Positions 35,884 through 46,071 are shown, counted from the first letter of the stretch. The stretch: DNA of 64,000 nucleotides from Butyrivibrio sp. AE2015 (GCF_000420825.1 NZ_ATVR01000003.1:1-64000); one strand, 5' to 3'. Numbers and translations are program-made. Notes: generated by a model not told the origin, from the letters alone.

Positions 35884-36944
35884 AACTTAGTATTATAGTG
35901 CCTGTTTACAATATGGCCGGAGACGGAAAACTGGATTTTTGCTTAAAAAGTCTGGTGAATCAGACAATTTCAGATTATGAGATCATAGCGGTTGATGACT
36001 GCTCTACAGACAATTCCTATGAGATATTGCAGCAGTTCCAAAGAGATTATCCAGGCAGATTCATAGCTGTTCATTCACCTGTTAACCTTCACCAGGGCGG
36101 AGCCAAGAACATTGGCCTTGCCAGGGCAAAGGGAGAGTGGCTTGGCTTTATTGATGCGGATGACTGGATTGTTCCTGATTATTACGAGAGACTTATAAAA
36201 AGAGCCGAGGAAACAGGGGCAGACATGGTTGGATGTGACTACTGTCTCACAGATGAACACAGCTTTAAAGTTGGGAAGATAGTCCACAGCAACAATGATA
36301 CGCAAACAGGCCTTATGGATAAACAGCGCTATAAAAACCTTCTTCTTGAAACCGGAAGCCTTGTAGTAAAGGTTTATAAAAGAAACCTTATAGTTGGAGA
36401 TTATGAGCCGGGAACCAAGGACAAGCTTCAGGTGTTCCCTGAAAATATTTTTTATGAAGACAACGCCGTAAGTAATACCTGGATGCTCAGGTCCAAGCAC
36501 TTTGAGTACATACCAGAGCCAATGTATTTTTACTACCAGCATCAGGCATCAACTGTCCACAGTATTTCTAAAAAGAATCTTGAAGACAGAATGAGCGCCG
36601 GAAGGCAGATAATACAGGAAGCCAGGGATAATGGCTATTTTGAGGACTATAAGCCAGAGATAGAATTTCAGTATACAGTGTTATTTTATGTTAATACATT
36701 ATTCTCAGCTATGCCAAAACAGTCCAGGCTAAAAGGGTGTTACTCTTTTACCAGAGCAATTGCAAAAGAAATGAAGGAAACATTTCCGAATTTTCAAGAT
36801 AATCCATACTATATAGAAAAAATCCACCCTGAGGAGAAAAAGCTTATAGCTTATCAAATGAAATCACAGCTGTTTTTTTATCTATACTACAGACTGCTTT
36901 GGTTCTACAGGAAATTAAGAAGCGGAAAAAAAGAATTGAAATGA
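35880..36944 (+). CDS. GT2 family glycosyltransferase
   Basis: 354 residues. Canonical GT-A motifs: IIVPVYNMAGDGK, AVDDCSTDNS and FIDADDWIVPDYY. The C-terminal third is helical with a hydrophobic, aromatic stretch (LFFYLYYRLLWFYRKL) that may bind the membrane. Coupled by ATGA overlaps at both ends to the PseG-like gene and the GT52-like gene, so it likely builds the same glycan. Confidence 0.89.
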   Translation: MKLSIIVPVYNMAGDGKLDFCLKSLVNQTISDYEIIAVDDCSTDNSYEILQQFQRDYPGRFIAVHSPVNLHQGGAKNIGLARAKGEWLGFIDADDWIVPDYYERLIKRAEETGADMVGCDYCLTDEHSFKVGKIVHSNNDTQTGLMDKQRYKNLLLETGSLVVKVYKRNLIVGDYEPGTKDKLQVFPENIFYEDNAVSNTWMLRSKHFEYIPEPMYFYYQHQASTVHSISKKNLEDRMSAGRQIIQEARDNGYFEDYKPEIEFQYTVLFYVNTLFSAMPKQSRLKGCYSFTRAIAKEMKETFPNFQDNPYYIEKIHPEEKKLIAYQMKSQLFFYLYYRLLWFYRKLRSGKKELK

Positions 36945-38011
36945 AAGACAGAATATATGTATGCCACACCTTTTATCATGTGTATGTGGCTTGTTTAAAG
37001 GAATTTCAGATTGCAGACGGTGGAAAGGCCACTTTGGTGCTATCCAAGATGTCCAATAATTTCGGCAAAATGGTGGAGAGAGCTAAAAAGAGCCCCATAT
37101 TTGACGAAGTTTACGAATACGATGAAAAGCTTGATACTTTTTTTCCTGAGCTTGCGCCTCTTAAGGAAAACTCCGGTAACATCGCAATAAATATGCTTAA
37201 AAGGATAAAGTTCTGCAGAAGGTTTGGCCAGCTCCAGGAGCAGTATGTACCTGTGGACTTTAAGGATTATAAGGAAATCTATGTTTTCTGTGATTCCGAT
37301 CCTATAGGGTATTACCTGAATTATAAAAAGATAAGGTACCATGCCCTTGAGGATGGTCTTGACTGCATAAGATACTATGACACTGCAAGGTACGATAACA
37401 GAGGCCACTTTAAGTTTAAGGCCTTTATGGCATCCCTTGGACTTATCCACATTCAAAATGGCTATGGAAGATTTTGCATCGATATGGAAGTAAATGATAT
37501 ATCCGTGCTTAAATACCCATGCCCTAAGTATGTGGAACTTCCAAGAAAGACCTTAACTGACAGGTTAACTCAACAAGAAAAGAACCTTATGCTGGAGCTT
37601 TTTGTGGATAACCCAAAAGAAATTCAGGAAAAAGTGGAAGGAAAGGGAAAAACTCTCCTTGTTTTATCGGAACCTTTATGTGACCTTGACACGAGGGCTA
37701 AAATATTTAAGGATATTATTCGTGATTATGGAACAATAAATGGTCAAAAAGCAAGCGTTATTATAAAACAACATCCAAGAGATCTGTTGGATTACAAGAA
37801 GGAATTTCCTGATGCTTGCCTTCTTGATGGTTCTTTTCCAATGGAAATGTTAAACTTCATTGAGAACGTTAGATTTGACAGACTTGTCTCTGTATACACA
37901 GTTGTTGATTCCATTCAATTTGTGGATGAGAAGATTTATCTTGGAGATGACTTCATGGACAAATATGAAGCTCCTGAGATACACAGACAGAATGAGGCTA
38001 TAACAGATTAA
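36941..38011 (+). CDS. GT52/polysialyltransferase-like enzyme, candidate nonulosonate transferase
   Basis: 356 residues. The start IYVCHTFYHVYVACLKE matches the opening of GT52 and related sialyl- or polysialyltransferases, and the later IIKQHPRDLLDYKKEF corresponds to their conserved HPR block. Such enzymes use CMP-activated acids. It lies directly downstream of CMP-nonulosonate genes, which supports the assignment. The family call is from pattern memory only. An in-frame upstream ATG at 36899 lies within the previous gene; the ATGA overlap at 36941 is preferred. Confidence 0.7.
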   Translation: MKDRIYVCHTFYHVYVACLKEFQIADGGKATLVLSKMSNNFGKMVERAKKSPIFDEVYEYDEKLDTFFPELAPLKENSGNIAINMLKRIKFCRRFGQLQEQYVPVDFKDYKEIYVFCDSDPIGYYLNYKKIRYHALEDGLDCIRYYDTARYDNRGHFKFKAFMASLGLIHIQNGYGRFCIDMEVNDISVLKYPCPKYVELPRKTLTDRLTQQEKNLMLELFVDNPKEIQEKVEGKGKTLLVLSEPLCDLDTRAKIFKDIIRDYGTINGQKASVIIKQHPRDLLDYKKEFPDACLLDGSFPMEMLNFIENVRFDRLVSVYTVVDSIQFVDEKIYLGDDFMDKYEAPEIHRQNEAITD

Positions 38012-38031
38012 AATCAGAAGGGTTTATTTTT

Positions 38032-39780
38032 ATGCGTAAGATTTACAAAAAGGTTATGAAGCTCCTTGATGCCAGACAAAAGAGGCAGATGGTGGGCATA
38101 GTTATAATGATGCTTATAGGTGGTGTTCTTGAATCCATGGGAATAGCTCTTATAGCTCCTGTTATGCAGGTGGTTGTTGACCCTGAGCAGATCCAGAAGA
38201 GCAAGGCGCTCTCATTTATTTATAACCTGTTTGGTTTCACATCTCCAACACAGCTGGCAGCTCTTATTATGGTAATGCTCATTCTTGTGTTTATAGTTAA
38301 GAACGTTTTCCTTTACTTCATGAATGTTGTGCAGCTCAGATTTGTATATACCAATCAGTTTGCCACATCAAGGCGCATGATGATCAACTTCATGCAAAGA
38401 CCTTATGAGTACTATTTAAATGCTGACACAAGTGTCATTCAGAGAAACATAACCTCTGATGTTAATAACATGTATGGCCTTATCCTCAGCAGCCTTCAGC
38501 TTATCAGTGAGATAATCGTATTCATCTGTCTCGTAGCTATCCTTATCAGCCAGGATGCAGAGATGACAATTACGATCGCAGCACTTCTTGTGGTTGTATT
38601 ACTTGTCATCAAATATTTTATCAAACCTGTTATGACCAAGGCAGGACAGGAGAATCAGGATTACTACAGCGGACTTTATAAGTGGATCGATGAATCTGTT
38701 ACAGGTATAAAAGAGATCAAGATTGCCAATAAAGAAAACTATTTCATTAACGGATATGCAGACTGTGGAGCAGGCTATGTAAATGCTGTTCAGAAGTATA
38801 ACCTTTATAATTCAACACCAAGGCTTTTGATAGAGACTATTGCTATTGCAGGAATGGTTGGATATATGCTTGTTGTTATGGCAAGAGGAACAAGTCTCAC
38901 ACAGCTCCTTCCACAGCTTACAGTCCTTGCAGCTGCTGCAGCAAGACTTCTTCCAAGCGCTAACAGAATTAACAACTACCTGACTTCAATTGCTTATTTT
39001 GAGCCTTTCCTTATGAATGTAAGTGACAATCTTCAGATGGAGATCCATGATGGCTCAATTTCATATAACAGTGACGATTACAGGAAAAAGAAAGAAGTTG
39101 AAAAGCTCCCTGTGCTTAAGAGCATCAACCTCGATAAGATATCCTATAGATACCCTGGAACTGACAAGCTAATTCTTGACAATGCCGACATGGAGATACC
39201 TGTTGGAAAGTCAGTTGGTATCGTTGGAACATCAGGCGCCGGAAAGACAACTATCGTTGATGTTATGCTTGGACTTTTAAAGCCTGTTAGTGGCCACATC
39301 TATGCCGATGGCGTTGACGTAATGGAGCATTATCCACAGTGGCTTAAAAACATTGGATACATTCCTCAGACAATCTTTATGATCGATTCAACTATCAGAA
39401 AAAATGTAGCTTTTGGCTACGCTGATGACGAAATTGATGACAACAAGGTATGGCAGGCTCTTAAAGAGGCATCACTTGACGAATTCGTAAGAAGCCTTCC
39501 TGAGGGTCTCAATACCAAGATAGGAGAGCGAGGAATCAGACTTTCAGGTGGACAGAGACAGAGAATCGGCATTGCCAGAGCTCTTTTTGAGGACCCTGAG
39601 GTACTTGTTCTTGATGAGGCAACATCTGCCCTTGATAATGAAACAGAGGCAGCAATCATGGATTCAATCAACCGCCTCCATGGCAGAAAGACTCTTGTTA
39701 TCATTGCGCATAGGCTTCAGACTATTGAAAAATGTGATATGGTTTACAGCATAAATGACGGAAAGGCCGTGATCAAATGA
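38032..39780 (+). CDS. ABC exporter (transmembrane + ATPase), PglK/MsbA-like flippase
   Basis: 582 residues. Six membrane helices (about 20-330) are followed by an ATPase with Walker A GTSGAGKTT (about 399-407), the Q-loop YIPQTIF, signature LSGGQ (about 504-508), Walker B VLVLDEAT and the switch His in IIAHRLQT. The half-transporter layout would dimerise. With no Wzx-like protein recognised in the window, it is a good candidate for flipping a lipid-linked oligosaccharide. Overlaps the next gene by four bases. Confidence 0.9.
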   Translation: MRKIYKKVMKLLDARQKRQMVGIVIMMLIGGVLESMGIALIAPVMQVVVDPEQIQKSKALSFIYNLFGFTSPTQLAALIMVMLILVFIVKNVFLYFMNVVQLRFVYTNQFATSRRMMINFMQRPYEYYLNADTSVIQRNITSDVNNMYGLILSSLQLISEIIVFICLVAILISQDAEMTITIAALLVVVLLVIKYFIKPVMTKAGQENQDYYSGLYKWIDESVTGIKEIKIANKENYFINGYADCGAGYVNAVQKYNLYNSTPRLLIETIAIAGMVGYMLVVMARGTSLTQLLPQLTVLAAAAARLLPSANRINNYLTSIAYFEPFLMNVSDNLQMEIHDGSISYNSDDYRKKKEVEKLPVLKSINLDKISYRYPGTDKLILDNADMEIPVGKSVGIVGTSGAGKTTIVDVMLGLLKPVSGHIYADGVDVMEHYPQWLKNIGYIPQTIFMIDSTIRKNVAFGYADDEIDDNKVWQALKEASLDEFVRSLPEGLNTKIGERGIRLSGGQRQRIGIARALFEDPEVLVLDEATSALDNETEAAIMDSINRLHGRKTLVIIAHRLQTIEKCDMVYSINDGKAVIK

Positions 39781-40889
39781 CAAAAAGAAATGCCAGCTTT
39801 GAACTGTTGCGAATAATAGCAATGGTTATGATATTGGTTCTGCATTATAACGCTCACTGTGATACACTTCTTCATCTAGGAGAGAATGTTACAGGAGTTC
39901 AGGCATATGCCACTATCTTAGAGGCATTTAGCATCATGGGACTTAATACCTATGTTTTTATAAGTGGTTATTTCATTTCCGGATCAAAGGTCAAAGTTAG
40001 CCGTATCCTTCAGCTTATTTGTCAGGTATACTTTTATACCATACTCATTTCTGTTGCTATGATGATCGCAGGAACATATGTGGTTCATCCGGCTGACAAT
40101 ATTTACAAGGTAGCTCAGTATATTTTCCCAATATCTTCTGAGCACTACTGGTTTGTAACAGCTTATGTAATCATGTATGTTTTGGCACCTGTACTTAATG
40201 CAGGTATACACAACCTTTCAAGAAGGCAGATGAAGGCAGTTATCATAGGACTTTTAATATGGTTCTGTATTATAAAGAGCTTTGTTCCTGTAATGTTTGT
40301 CACAGATCATTATGGCTACGATTTTGGATGGCTTATAGTTATTTATCTTATTGCGGCATATATCAGAAAGTATGACGTCAGAGTCTTTTACAATGCCAGA
40401 AACAGCATGATAGTTTTTTTGGCATCGGCTTTTATGATCGCAGCAATGAGCTTTGCTCTTCATCATATTAACCTGATGACAGGCGGACTTATCTATTATT
40501 CAGAGGTGCCGTTCCATCATAATTTCTTTTTTACTTTGACAGGTTCACTTGGATTATTCTCTTTCTTTAGATATTACAGGGTAAAAGAGAATAAGATTGC
40601 GGATATTATCAGATTTATCGCGCCATTTACATTTGGCGTTTATCTTTTGCATATGCATGTTGAGATGAAAGACAGATGGGTTGAGTGGATAGAGCATCTT
40701 ATTGGTGAAGTTCCAACTTACAGCGTTCCTCTCTATGCCCTTCACATGGCAGCTTCAATCGTGATCATATTTGCGGCAGGTATTTTTGTTGACTGGGTTC
40801 GCAAGATGATATTTGAATACGTTGGCAGAGTCTTGCATGATACTTGGCTCTTTAACAAAATAAGACAGTTGGATCAGGACTTATGTTAA
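39777..40889 (+). CDS. Membrane acyltransferase (acyltransferase 3 family)
   Basis: 370 residues with about ten membrane helices. The N-terminal RNASFELLRIIAMVMILVLHYN carries the family Arg-x10-His pattern. Members O-acetylate or otherwise acylate surface sugars using a membrane-bound mechanism. Coupled to the ABC gene (ATGA) and overlapping the next gene by seven bases. The sugar acceptor is unknown. Confidence 0.88.
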   Translation: MTKRNASFELLRIIAMVMILVLHYNAHCDTLLHLGENVTGVQAYATILEAFSIMGLNTYVFISGYFISGSKVKVSRILQLICQVYFYTILISVAMMIAGTYVVHPADNIYKVAQYIFPISSEHYWFVTAYVIMYVLAPVLNAGIHNLSRRQMKAVIIGLLIWFCIIKSFVPVMFVTDHYGYDFGWLIVIYLIAAYIRKYDVRVFYNARNSMIVFLASAFMIAAMSFALHHINLMTGGLIYYSEVPFHHNFFFTLTGSLGLFSFFRYYRVKENKIADIIRFIAPFTFGVYLLHMHVEMKDRWVEWIEHLIGEVPTYSVPLYALHMAASIVIIFAAGIFVDWVRKMIFEYVGRVLHDTWLFNKIRQLDQDLC

Positions 40890-42628
40890 AAAATATCAGA
40901 AGCTATTTTTATAATTTAAAAAAGTATCAATTACCGCTGGAAAGATATTTCTTTCCGGTGGTTCTGCTATTATACCCTTTAATTGGTGTCAATCAGGGAC
41001 TTGATATATCTGACACCATGTATTCCCTTACCAATTATGAATATATAGAGACTCTAAATCCTATGTGGCTATTTTCCACATATTTAAGTAATGTATTCGG
41101 TGCAGTGATAATGCACTTCCCCGGTGCAGATACAATGCTTGGATTTAGCATATATTGCAGCTTTGTTACCAGTGTGATTGCTTTGGTTTCATACTATTTT
41201 CTAAAGAGCTTTATGCCTGGATGGATGATCTTTATCGGCGAGTTTATCGCAGAGAGTATCTGTTTTAGCCCGAGAGTTATTCTTTATAACTATCTGACAT
41301 ATCTTTTCTTTACTTTGGGGACGGTTTTTCTTTTGCTTGGAATATTTGCCTGGAAAAGGCAAAACCTTTACCTATTTATTGCAGGTGTTTGCCTTGGACT
41401 TAATGTCATGGTCAGGTTCCCCAATATTGTTGAGACTTCACTTATTCTTGTTCTGTGGTTTTATGGATATATAACCAGGGACAAAGTGCAGGAGATACTT
41501 AAAAAGACCGGTGTTTGCATACTCGGATTTCTAGCAGGATTTGCAGTGCCTTTTATATTTACAGTTGTAAAATACGGCGCAGCTTCTTATGTTTCAGGTA
41601 TCATGGGATTGTTTGGCATGACAGAAGGTGCATCTGACTACTCATCAGGTGGAATGATAGGCCTTATTCTTGAAGCTTATAAGACAACGCTTTCTAACAT
41701 GGCAATAATGGTGCCTTGTGTTGCGGCTGGAATCATCATGTTTCTGCTTGTCCCTGAGAAATATGTAATGATAAAAAAGATTCTTTTTATTGGCGGTATT
41801 CTGATTCTGACAAAGTACTATTTTGCGACCGGGGTCTTCACTAGAAATTACTATTACTATGACTCAATGTTCCAGGCAGCCATGATGTTTATCATATCTG
41901 GCATTGTTTTGTCTGTTATAGGCAGCCTTGGGATCTTAAATGGAAGCAGACAGGAGCAGACCCTTGCCTTTACTGCACTTATGCTTATACTTGTAACCCC
42001 TATTGGCAGTAATAATTACACATTCCCAATTCTTAACAACTTATTCATTATCGGGCCAATAGTTCTTTGGCTCTTTAGGAGAATGATGCAAAGAGCAGGT
42101 GAAGCACATTATAACTTTGCCTGGGAAGCAATGTTTACCTTTGTTCTCATAGTTCTTTTTATACAGGGAGCTCTTTTCCATTTGGGATATTCCTTTATGG
42201 ATGGCGCCGACGGAACAAAGCGCGAAAGCCTGGTAAGCATTGAAAAAGCTAAGAATATGGTTACTACGCAGTATAACGCTGATACTTTGGAGGAACTGTC
42301 TGTTGTCCTTAATGAAAATGACCTCCAAAATACCAAGGTTATTCTTTTTGGCGGAATTCCGGGAGTTTCCTATCTTTTTGACATGTATCCTGCAATCGAT
42401 ACAACATGGCCTGATCTCGATAGTTACAGCGTTGATAATTTTGACAAGCAGCTGATGGATTTATCAGTTTCAGCTGAACCTACACCTACGATAATCATAG
42501 GAAAAGACATGGCTGAGTATGCCAACATAGGAATGAAGTATGATATTTTATTGGACTATATTGTAAATCACGATTATAATAAAGTCTTCGAGGGCGATCG
42601 TTTTATTGTATTCGCCGAAAATAGATAA
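40883..42628 (+). CDS. Large membrane protein, GT-C-like, unknown
   Basis: 581 residues with about twelve hydrophobic segments and a soluble C-terminal domain (about 450-581). The first loop has GLDISDTMYSLTNYEYI, an acidic motif placed as in GT-C glycosyltransferases. I do not recognise the family. Located between an acyltransferase and GtrA, it may be the specific transferase of a Gtr-like system. Overlaps its upstream neighbour by seven bases. Confidence 0.75.
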   Translation: MLKNIRSYFYNLKKYQLPLERYFFPVVLLLYPLIGVNQGLDISDTMYSLTNYEYIETLNPMWLFSTYLSNVFGAVIMHFPGADTMLGFSIYCSFVTSVIALVSYYFLKSFMPGWMIFIGEFIAESICFSPRVILYNYLTYLFFTLGTVFLLLGIFAWKRQNLYLFIAGVCLGLNVMVRFPNIVETSLILVLWFYGYITRDKVQEILKKTGVCILGFLAGFAVPFIFTVVKYGAASYVSGIMGLFGMTEGASDYSSGGMIGLILEAYKTTLSNMAIMVPCVAAGIIMFLLVPEKYVMIKKILFIGGILILTKYYFATGVFTRNYYYYDSMFQAAMMFIISGIVLSVIGSLGILNGSRQEQTLAFTALMLILVTPIGSNNYTFPILNNLFIIGPIVLWLFRRMMQRAGEAHYNFAWEAMFTFVLIVLFIQGALFHLGYSFMDGADGTKRESLVSIEKAKNMVTTQYNADTLEELSVVLNENDLQNTKVILFGGIPGVSYLFDMYPAIDTTWPDLDSYSVDNFDKQLMDLSVSAEPTPTIIIGKDMAEYANIGMKYDILLDYIVNHDYNKVFEGDRFIVFAENR

Positions 42629-42641
42629 TAGGAGTAGTGTT

Positions 42642-43097
42642 ATGAATAAACTTTTGGCACAGATAGCTAAGTTTGGTGTTGTAGGTGTTATTGCCTTCAT
42701 CATCGACTATGTTATTTACAGAATATTTAATGTAGTGTTTGAATCTACAGGTTTTAGCAATGTATTTCCACAGTATTACCTGCTCTCAGCACTTCTTGGT
42801 TTTACAGTATCAGTTATAGCCAACTATATCCTCAGTTTTAAGTTTGTATTCGAGAGAAAAGAGGATATGAGCAGGAAGAAAGAGTTTGTTATTTTCCTTG
42901 TTCTTAGTATCATCGGTCTTGGGATCAACGAGATATGTCTTTTCATTGGATTCGATGTGATCTACCTGAACTGGCCATGGCTTCAGAGCTTTATGAGTGC
43001 AGGTTTTGCTAAGGACGTTTTCTTTAAGTTTGGTGCAACAGGCGTAGTTATGGTATATAATTTCATATCAAGAAAGATATTCCTTGAGAAGAAGTAA
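42642..43097 (+). CDS. GtrA family membrane protein
   Basis: 151 residues with four membrane helices. The start KFGVVGVIAFIIDYVIYRI is typical of GtrA, thought to flip a polyprenyl-phosphate sugar, in partnership with a GtrB-type transferase (one lies at 46584). A longer frame begins inside the previous gene, but TAGGAGT just after that gene's stop supports the ATG at 42642. Confidence 0.9.
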   Translation: MNKLLAQIAKFGVVGVIAFIIDYVIYRIFNVVFESTGFSNVFPQYYLLSALLGFTVSVIANYILSFKFVFERKEDMSRKKEFVIFLVLSIIGLGINEICLFIGFDVIYLNWPWLQSFMSAGFAKDVFFKFGATGVVMVYNFISRKIFLEKK

Positions 43098-43123
43098 TTT
43101 GCTTTCGAAGAAAGGCTAGAATC

Positions 43124-44260
43124 ATGAGAATCAATTTTAATGTTCCGCCATTTACAGGAAAAGAGTTTGACTATATTAAAGAGTGTGTAGAAGCTCAGAA
43201 AATTTGCGGAGATGGTAAGTATACAGCTCTTGATAATGAATGGATAGAAAAGAAGACCGGAGTATCTAAGGCGCTTCTTACTACATCCTGTACACATGCA
43301 ACAGAAATGGCTGCTATTCTTGCAGGAATAAAAGAGGGCGATGAAGTTATCATGCCTTCATTTACTTTTGTTTCAACTGCTAATGCATTTGCTCTTAGAG
43401 GAGCCAAGATAGTATTTGTGGACATCAGACCTGATACCATGAATATTGATGAGACCAAGATCGAAGCAGCCATCACAGAAAAAACAAGAGCGATCGTACC
43501 TGTTCATTATGCAGGTGTAGGCTGTGAAATGGATACTATCATGGACATAGCAAAGCGCCATAACCTCCTTGTTATTGAGGATGCAGCCCAGGGCGTAATG
43601 TCTACATACAAGGGTAAGGCACTTGGAGCTATCGGTGACTTTGGTAACTACAGTTTCCATGAAACTAAAAACTATAGCATGGGTGAAGGTGGAGCACTCC
43701 TCTTAAAAGATGAAACCTATGTTGATGATGCGATCATTATCAGAGAAAAAGGTACTAATCGTACACTTTACAAACTTGGTAAGGTTGATAAATACAGCTG
43801 GATCGAGCTTGGATCTTCATATCTTCCAAGTGATATGAACGCAGCATATCTCTATGCTCAGCTTCAGCTTGCAGATGAGATAAATAATAACAGATTAAGA
43901 TCATGGAACAGGTATTATGATGCTTTCAGAGATATGGCTGAAAAGGGACTTATCGAGCTTCCTTATGTGCCTTCTGAGTGTGTTCACAATGCTCACATGT
44001 TCTATATCAAGTGTAAGGACTTTGAAGAGAGACAGGGCCTTATCGATTACCTTAAATCCAATGATATTCTACCTGCTTCTCACTATATTCCGCTCCACTC
44101 TTCCAAGGCAGGACTCCGCTTCAGTGAGTTCAGGGGAGAGGATAAATACACTACCAAAGAGAGCGAGAGACTCCTTCGTCTTCCTATGTATTACAATCTT
44201 AAGGATGAAGACCTTGACGAAGTTGTTATGAGGGTAAAGGAGTACTATAGATTTACTTAA
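43124..44260 (+). CDS. wecE: dTDP-4-amino-4,6-dideoxygalactose transaminase
   Basis: 378 residues. Very close in motif order to E. coli WecE: PPFTGKEFDYI, CGDGKYT, SCTHATEMAA, PSFTFVSTANAFALRGA and FHETKNYSMGEGG, where Lys in HETKN holds PLP. It aminates dTDP-4-keto-6-deoxyglucose. That precursor needs RmlA/RmlB, not in the window, though rmlD at 10008 implies they exist. The leader contains a small CTTTC–GAAAG hairpin; AAAGG precedes the ATG. Confidence 0.92.
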   Translation: MRINFNVPPFTGKEFDYIKECVEAQKICGDGKYTALDNEWIEKKTGVSKALLTTSCTHATEMAAILAGIKEGDEVIMPSFTFVSTANAFALRGAKIVFVDIRPDTMNIDETKIEAAITEKTRAIVPVHYAGVGCEMDTIMDIAKRHNLLVIEDAAQGVMSTYKGKALGAIGDFGNYSFHETKNYSMGEGGALLLKDETYVDDAIIIREKGTNRTLYKLGKVDKYSWIELGSSYLPSDMNAAYLYAQLQLADEINNNRLRSWNRYYDAFRDMAEKGLIELPYVPSECVHNAHMFYIKCKDFEERQGLIDYLKSNDILPASHYIPLHSSKAGLRFSEFRGEDKYTTKESERLLRLPMYYNLKDEDLDEVVMRVKEYYRFT

Positions 44261-44275
44261 ATTTGGAGTCAGACT

Positions 44276-46039
44276 ATGGGGAATACATCAAAAAGCTTAA
44301 ATATAAAAGGGAGTGCAGCAGCTGCTTTCCTTGTTATGCTCTTTAATGCTATTGGTGGCGACTACTTTTTTGACTTAAACGATGATGTCCTTATGAAGGA
44401 TATACTCTCCGGCGCTTATACAGGTGTGCCGGAGGGACACAATATACAGATGCTGTATCCGATAAGCGCCTTTATTTCTGTACTTTACAGAGTATCAGGC
44501 GCTCTTGACTGGTACGGCATCTTTTTATGTTTGCTCCAGGCTCTTTGCGTATTTATCATTACTTACAAAGTGCTTGAATTTGCAGAAGATTATAAGCTTT
44601 GGCTATTGTCTCTTGTTTCAATCATATTTATGATGCTGGGGGTAGTAGGGGCACACTTCTTGTTTGTTCAGTATACTTTCACTTGCGGCTTTTTATCGGC
44701 AACAGCTGTTATCTTAATTTTCTCTCACAGGGAAAAAGACAAAAATCTGTATTTGGCAGCTGTACTCATAGCAGTAGCATATTTACTTCGCTCGGAGATG
44801 CTTCTTTTGACACTTCCTGTTGTAATGGTGGGAATGCTGATAAAATGGGCACTTACAAGAAAAGAGTTCTTAAATTACTTGAAACTCCTTGTTTCTATCA
44901 TACTTATAATTGTCGTAAGTCAGGGCATCCACAAAATAGCCTATTCATCTGCTGACTGGAAGGATTTTACAGATCTTTTCAACGCCAGGACTGAGCTCTA
45001 TGATTTTCAGTATATTCCTGATTACGCTGAGAATAAGGAGTTCTATGATAGCATTGGTCTTTCCGAGAGCGAGCAGCAGTTACTTGTAAACTACAATTTT
45101 GGACTTGATGATGAGATAAATGCAGATACTCTTTGGGCTGTTGCTGAGTATGCAGATAAGCTTAAGACTGATGAGATCCCGCTCCCTGCGCAGCTTCGTC
45201 AGGCAGCAGGCAAGTATTTATACAGACTAAGGCAGATTTCTTTTCAAAAGAGCTTTGAATATCCAATGACAGATTTTCCGTGGAATATTGCAGCGTTCAT
45301 TTTGTACCTTGGAGTCCTGTTAATGTATCTTTTCCCTAAAAATACGAGGGAAAATAAAACCGCGCTTTTGGCAGTTGCTTTGATGGCTCTTTTATTTGCG
45401 TGCAGGACAACACTTTGGCTTTATATAATCGTACGAGGAAGAGACCCTATAAGGATCACACACCCGCTTTATCTTATGGAGATTGTAGTTCTTTTGGAAA
45501 TGCTGTATTTAAGGGCGCCAAAGAGCCTTAAGATAGCCATGGTAACACTAACTGTGCTTGCGCTTGTTTCCTTTGCGTCAATTCCTAATCAGATATTTGT
45601 TTTAAAATCTGAGATGGCTTCCAGAGAAAAAATGCGTCAGCATTATGATGCGCTCTATGACTATTTTGCAGACAACAAGGATAACTTTTATTTTATAGAT
45701 GTTTACACAAGTGTTTCCTGTGGCGAAGATATGGTGGAAGGAGAGACATTCTTTTCAGAAAAAATGTTTAAGAATGTGGATAACTCCTATGCCAATCATG
45801 ATCTTATGGGAGGCTGGGCTTCAAAGAGCCCACTTACAGCCAAAAAATTCAGAGCCTTTGGCTTTGATTCCATGCAGGATGCGATACTTCTTGATAATGT
45901 ATACATAGTTCAGAATAAGTCTGAGGATATAAAATGGCTATCTGACTATTACATTGAGAAAGGCTATGATATTCAGATCATAAATGTGGACACAGTTGCT
46001 GACGCTTTTGGAGTCTACAAGGTCAGACTGGCTGAATAA
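44276..46039 (+). CDS. Large membrane protein, GT-C-like, unknown
   Basis: 587 residues with about ten hydrophobic segments and a C-terminal soluble domain (about 450-587). The first loop has DLNDDVLMKDILSG and then PEGHNIQMLYP, an acidic pair in GT-C position. I recall no named family. The neighbours WecE and a GNAT make an acylated 4-amino sugar, so this could transfer that sugar from a lipid carrier. GGAGT precedes the ATG. Its stop touches the frame of the GNAT gene. Confidence 0.75.
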   Translation: MGNTSKSLNIKGSAAAAFLVMLFNAIGGDYFFDLNDDVLMKDILSGAYTGVPEGHNIQMLYPISAFISVLYRVSGALDWYGIFLCLLQALCVFIITYKVLEFAEDYKLWLLSLVSIIFMMLGVVGAHFLFVQYTFTCGFLSATAVILIFSHREKDKNLYLAAVLIAVAYLLRSEMLLLTLPVVMVGMLIKWALTRKEFLNYLKLLVSIILIIVVSQGIHKIAYSSADWKDFTDLFNARTELYDFQYIPDYAENKEFYDSIGLSESEQQLLVNYNFGLDDEINADTLWAVAEYADKLKTDEIPLPAQLRQAAGKYLYRLRQISFQKSFEYPMTDFPWNIAAFILYLGVLLMYLFPKNTRENKTALLAVALMALLFACRTTLWLYIIVRGRDPIRITHPLYLMEIVVLLEMLYLRAPKSLKIAMVTLTVLALVSFASIPNQIFVLKSEMASREKMRQHYDALYDYFADNKDNFYFIDVYTSVSCGEDMVEGETFFSEKMFKNVDNSYANHDLMGGWASKSPLTAKKFRAFGFDSMQDAILLDNVYIVQNKSEDIKWLSDYYIEKGYDIQIINVDTVADAFGVYKVRLAE

Positions 46040-46071
46040 TGTATCAAAAATGTTTTTATTGGAGAAAAGAG

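Noticed and set aside
36075-36542. A 155-codon - strand frame inside a GT2 gene
   Set aside because: It is antisense to conserved GT2 motifs and protein-like only by base composition.
43098-43123. CTTTC–GAA–GAAAG hairpin before wecE as a further member of the repeat family
   Set aside because: It shares neither the loop core nor the 15-base motif; a 5-base stem in a 26-base gap is not remarkable.
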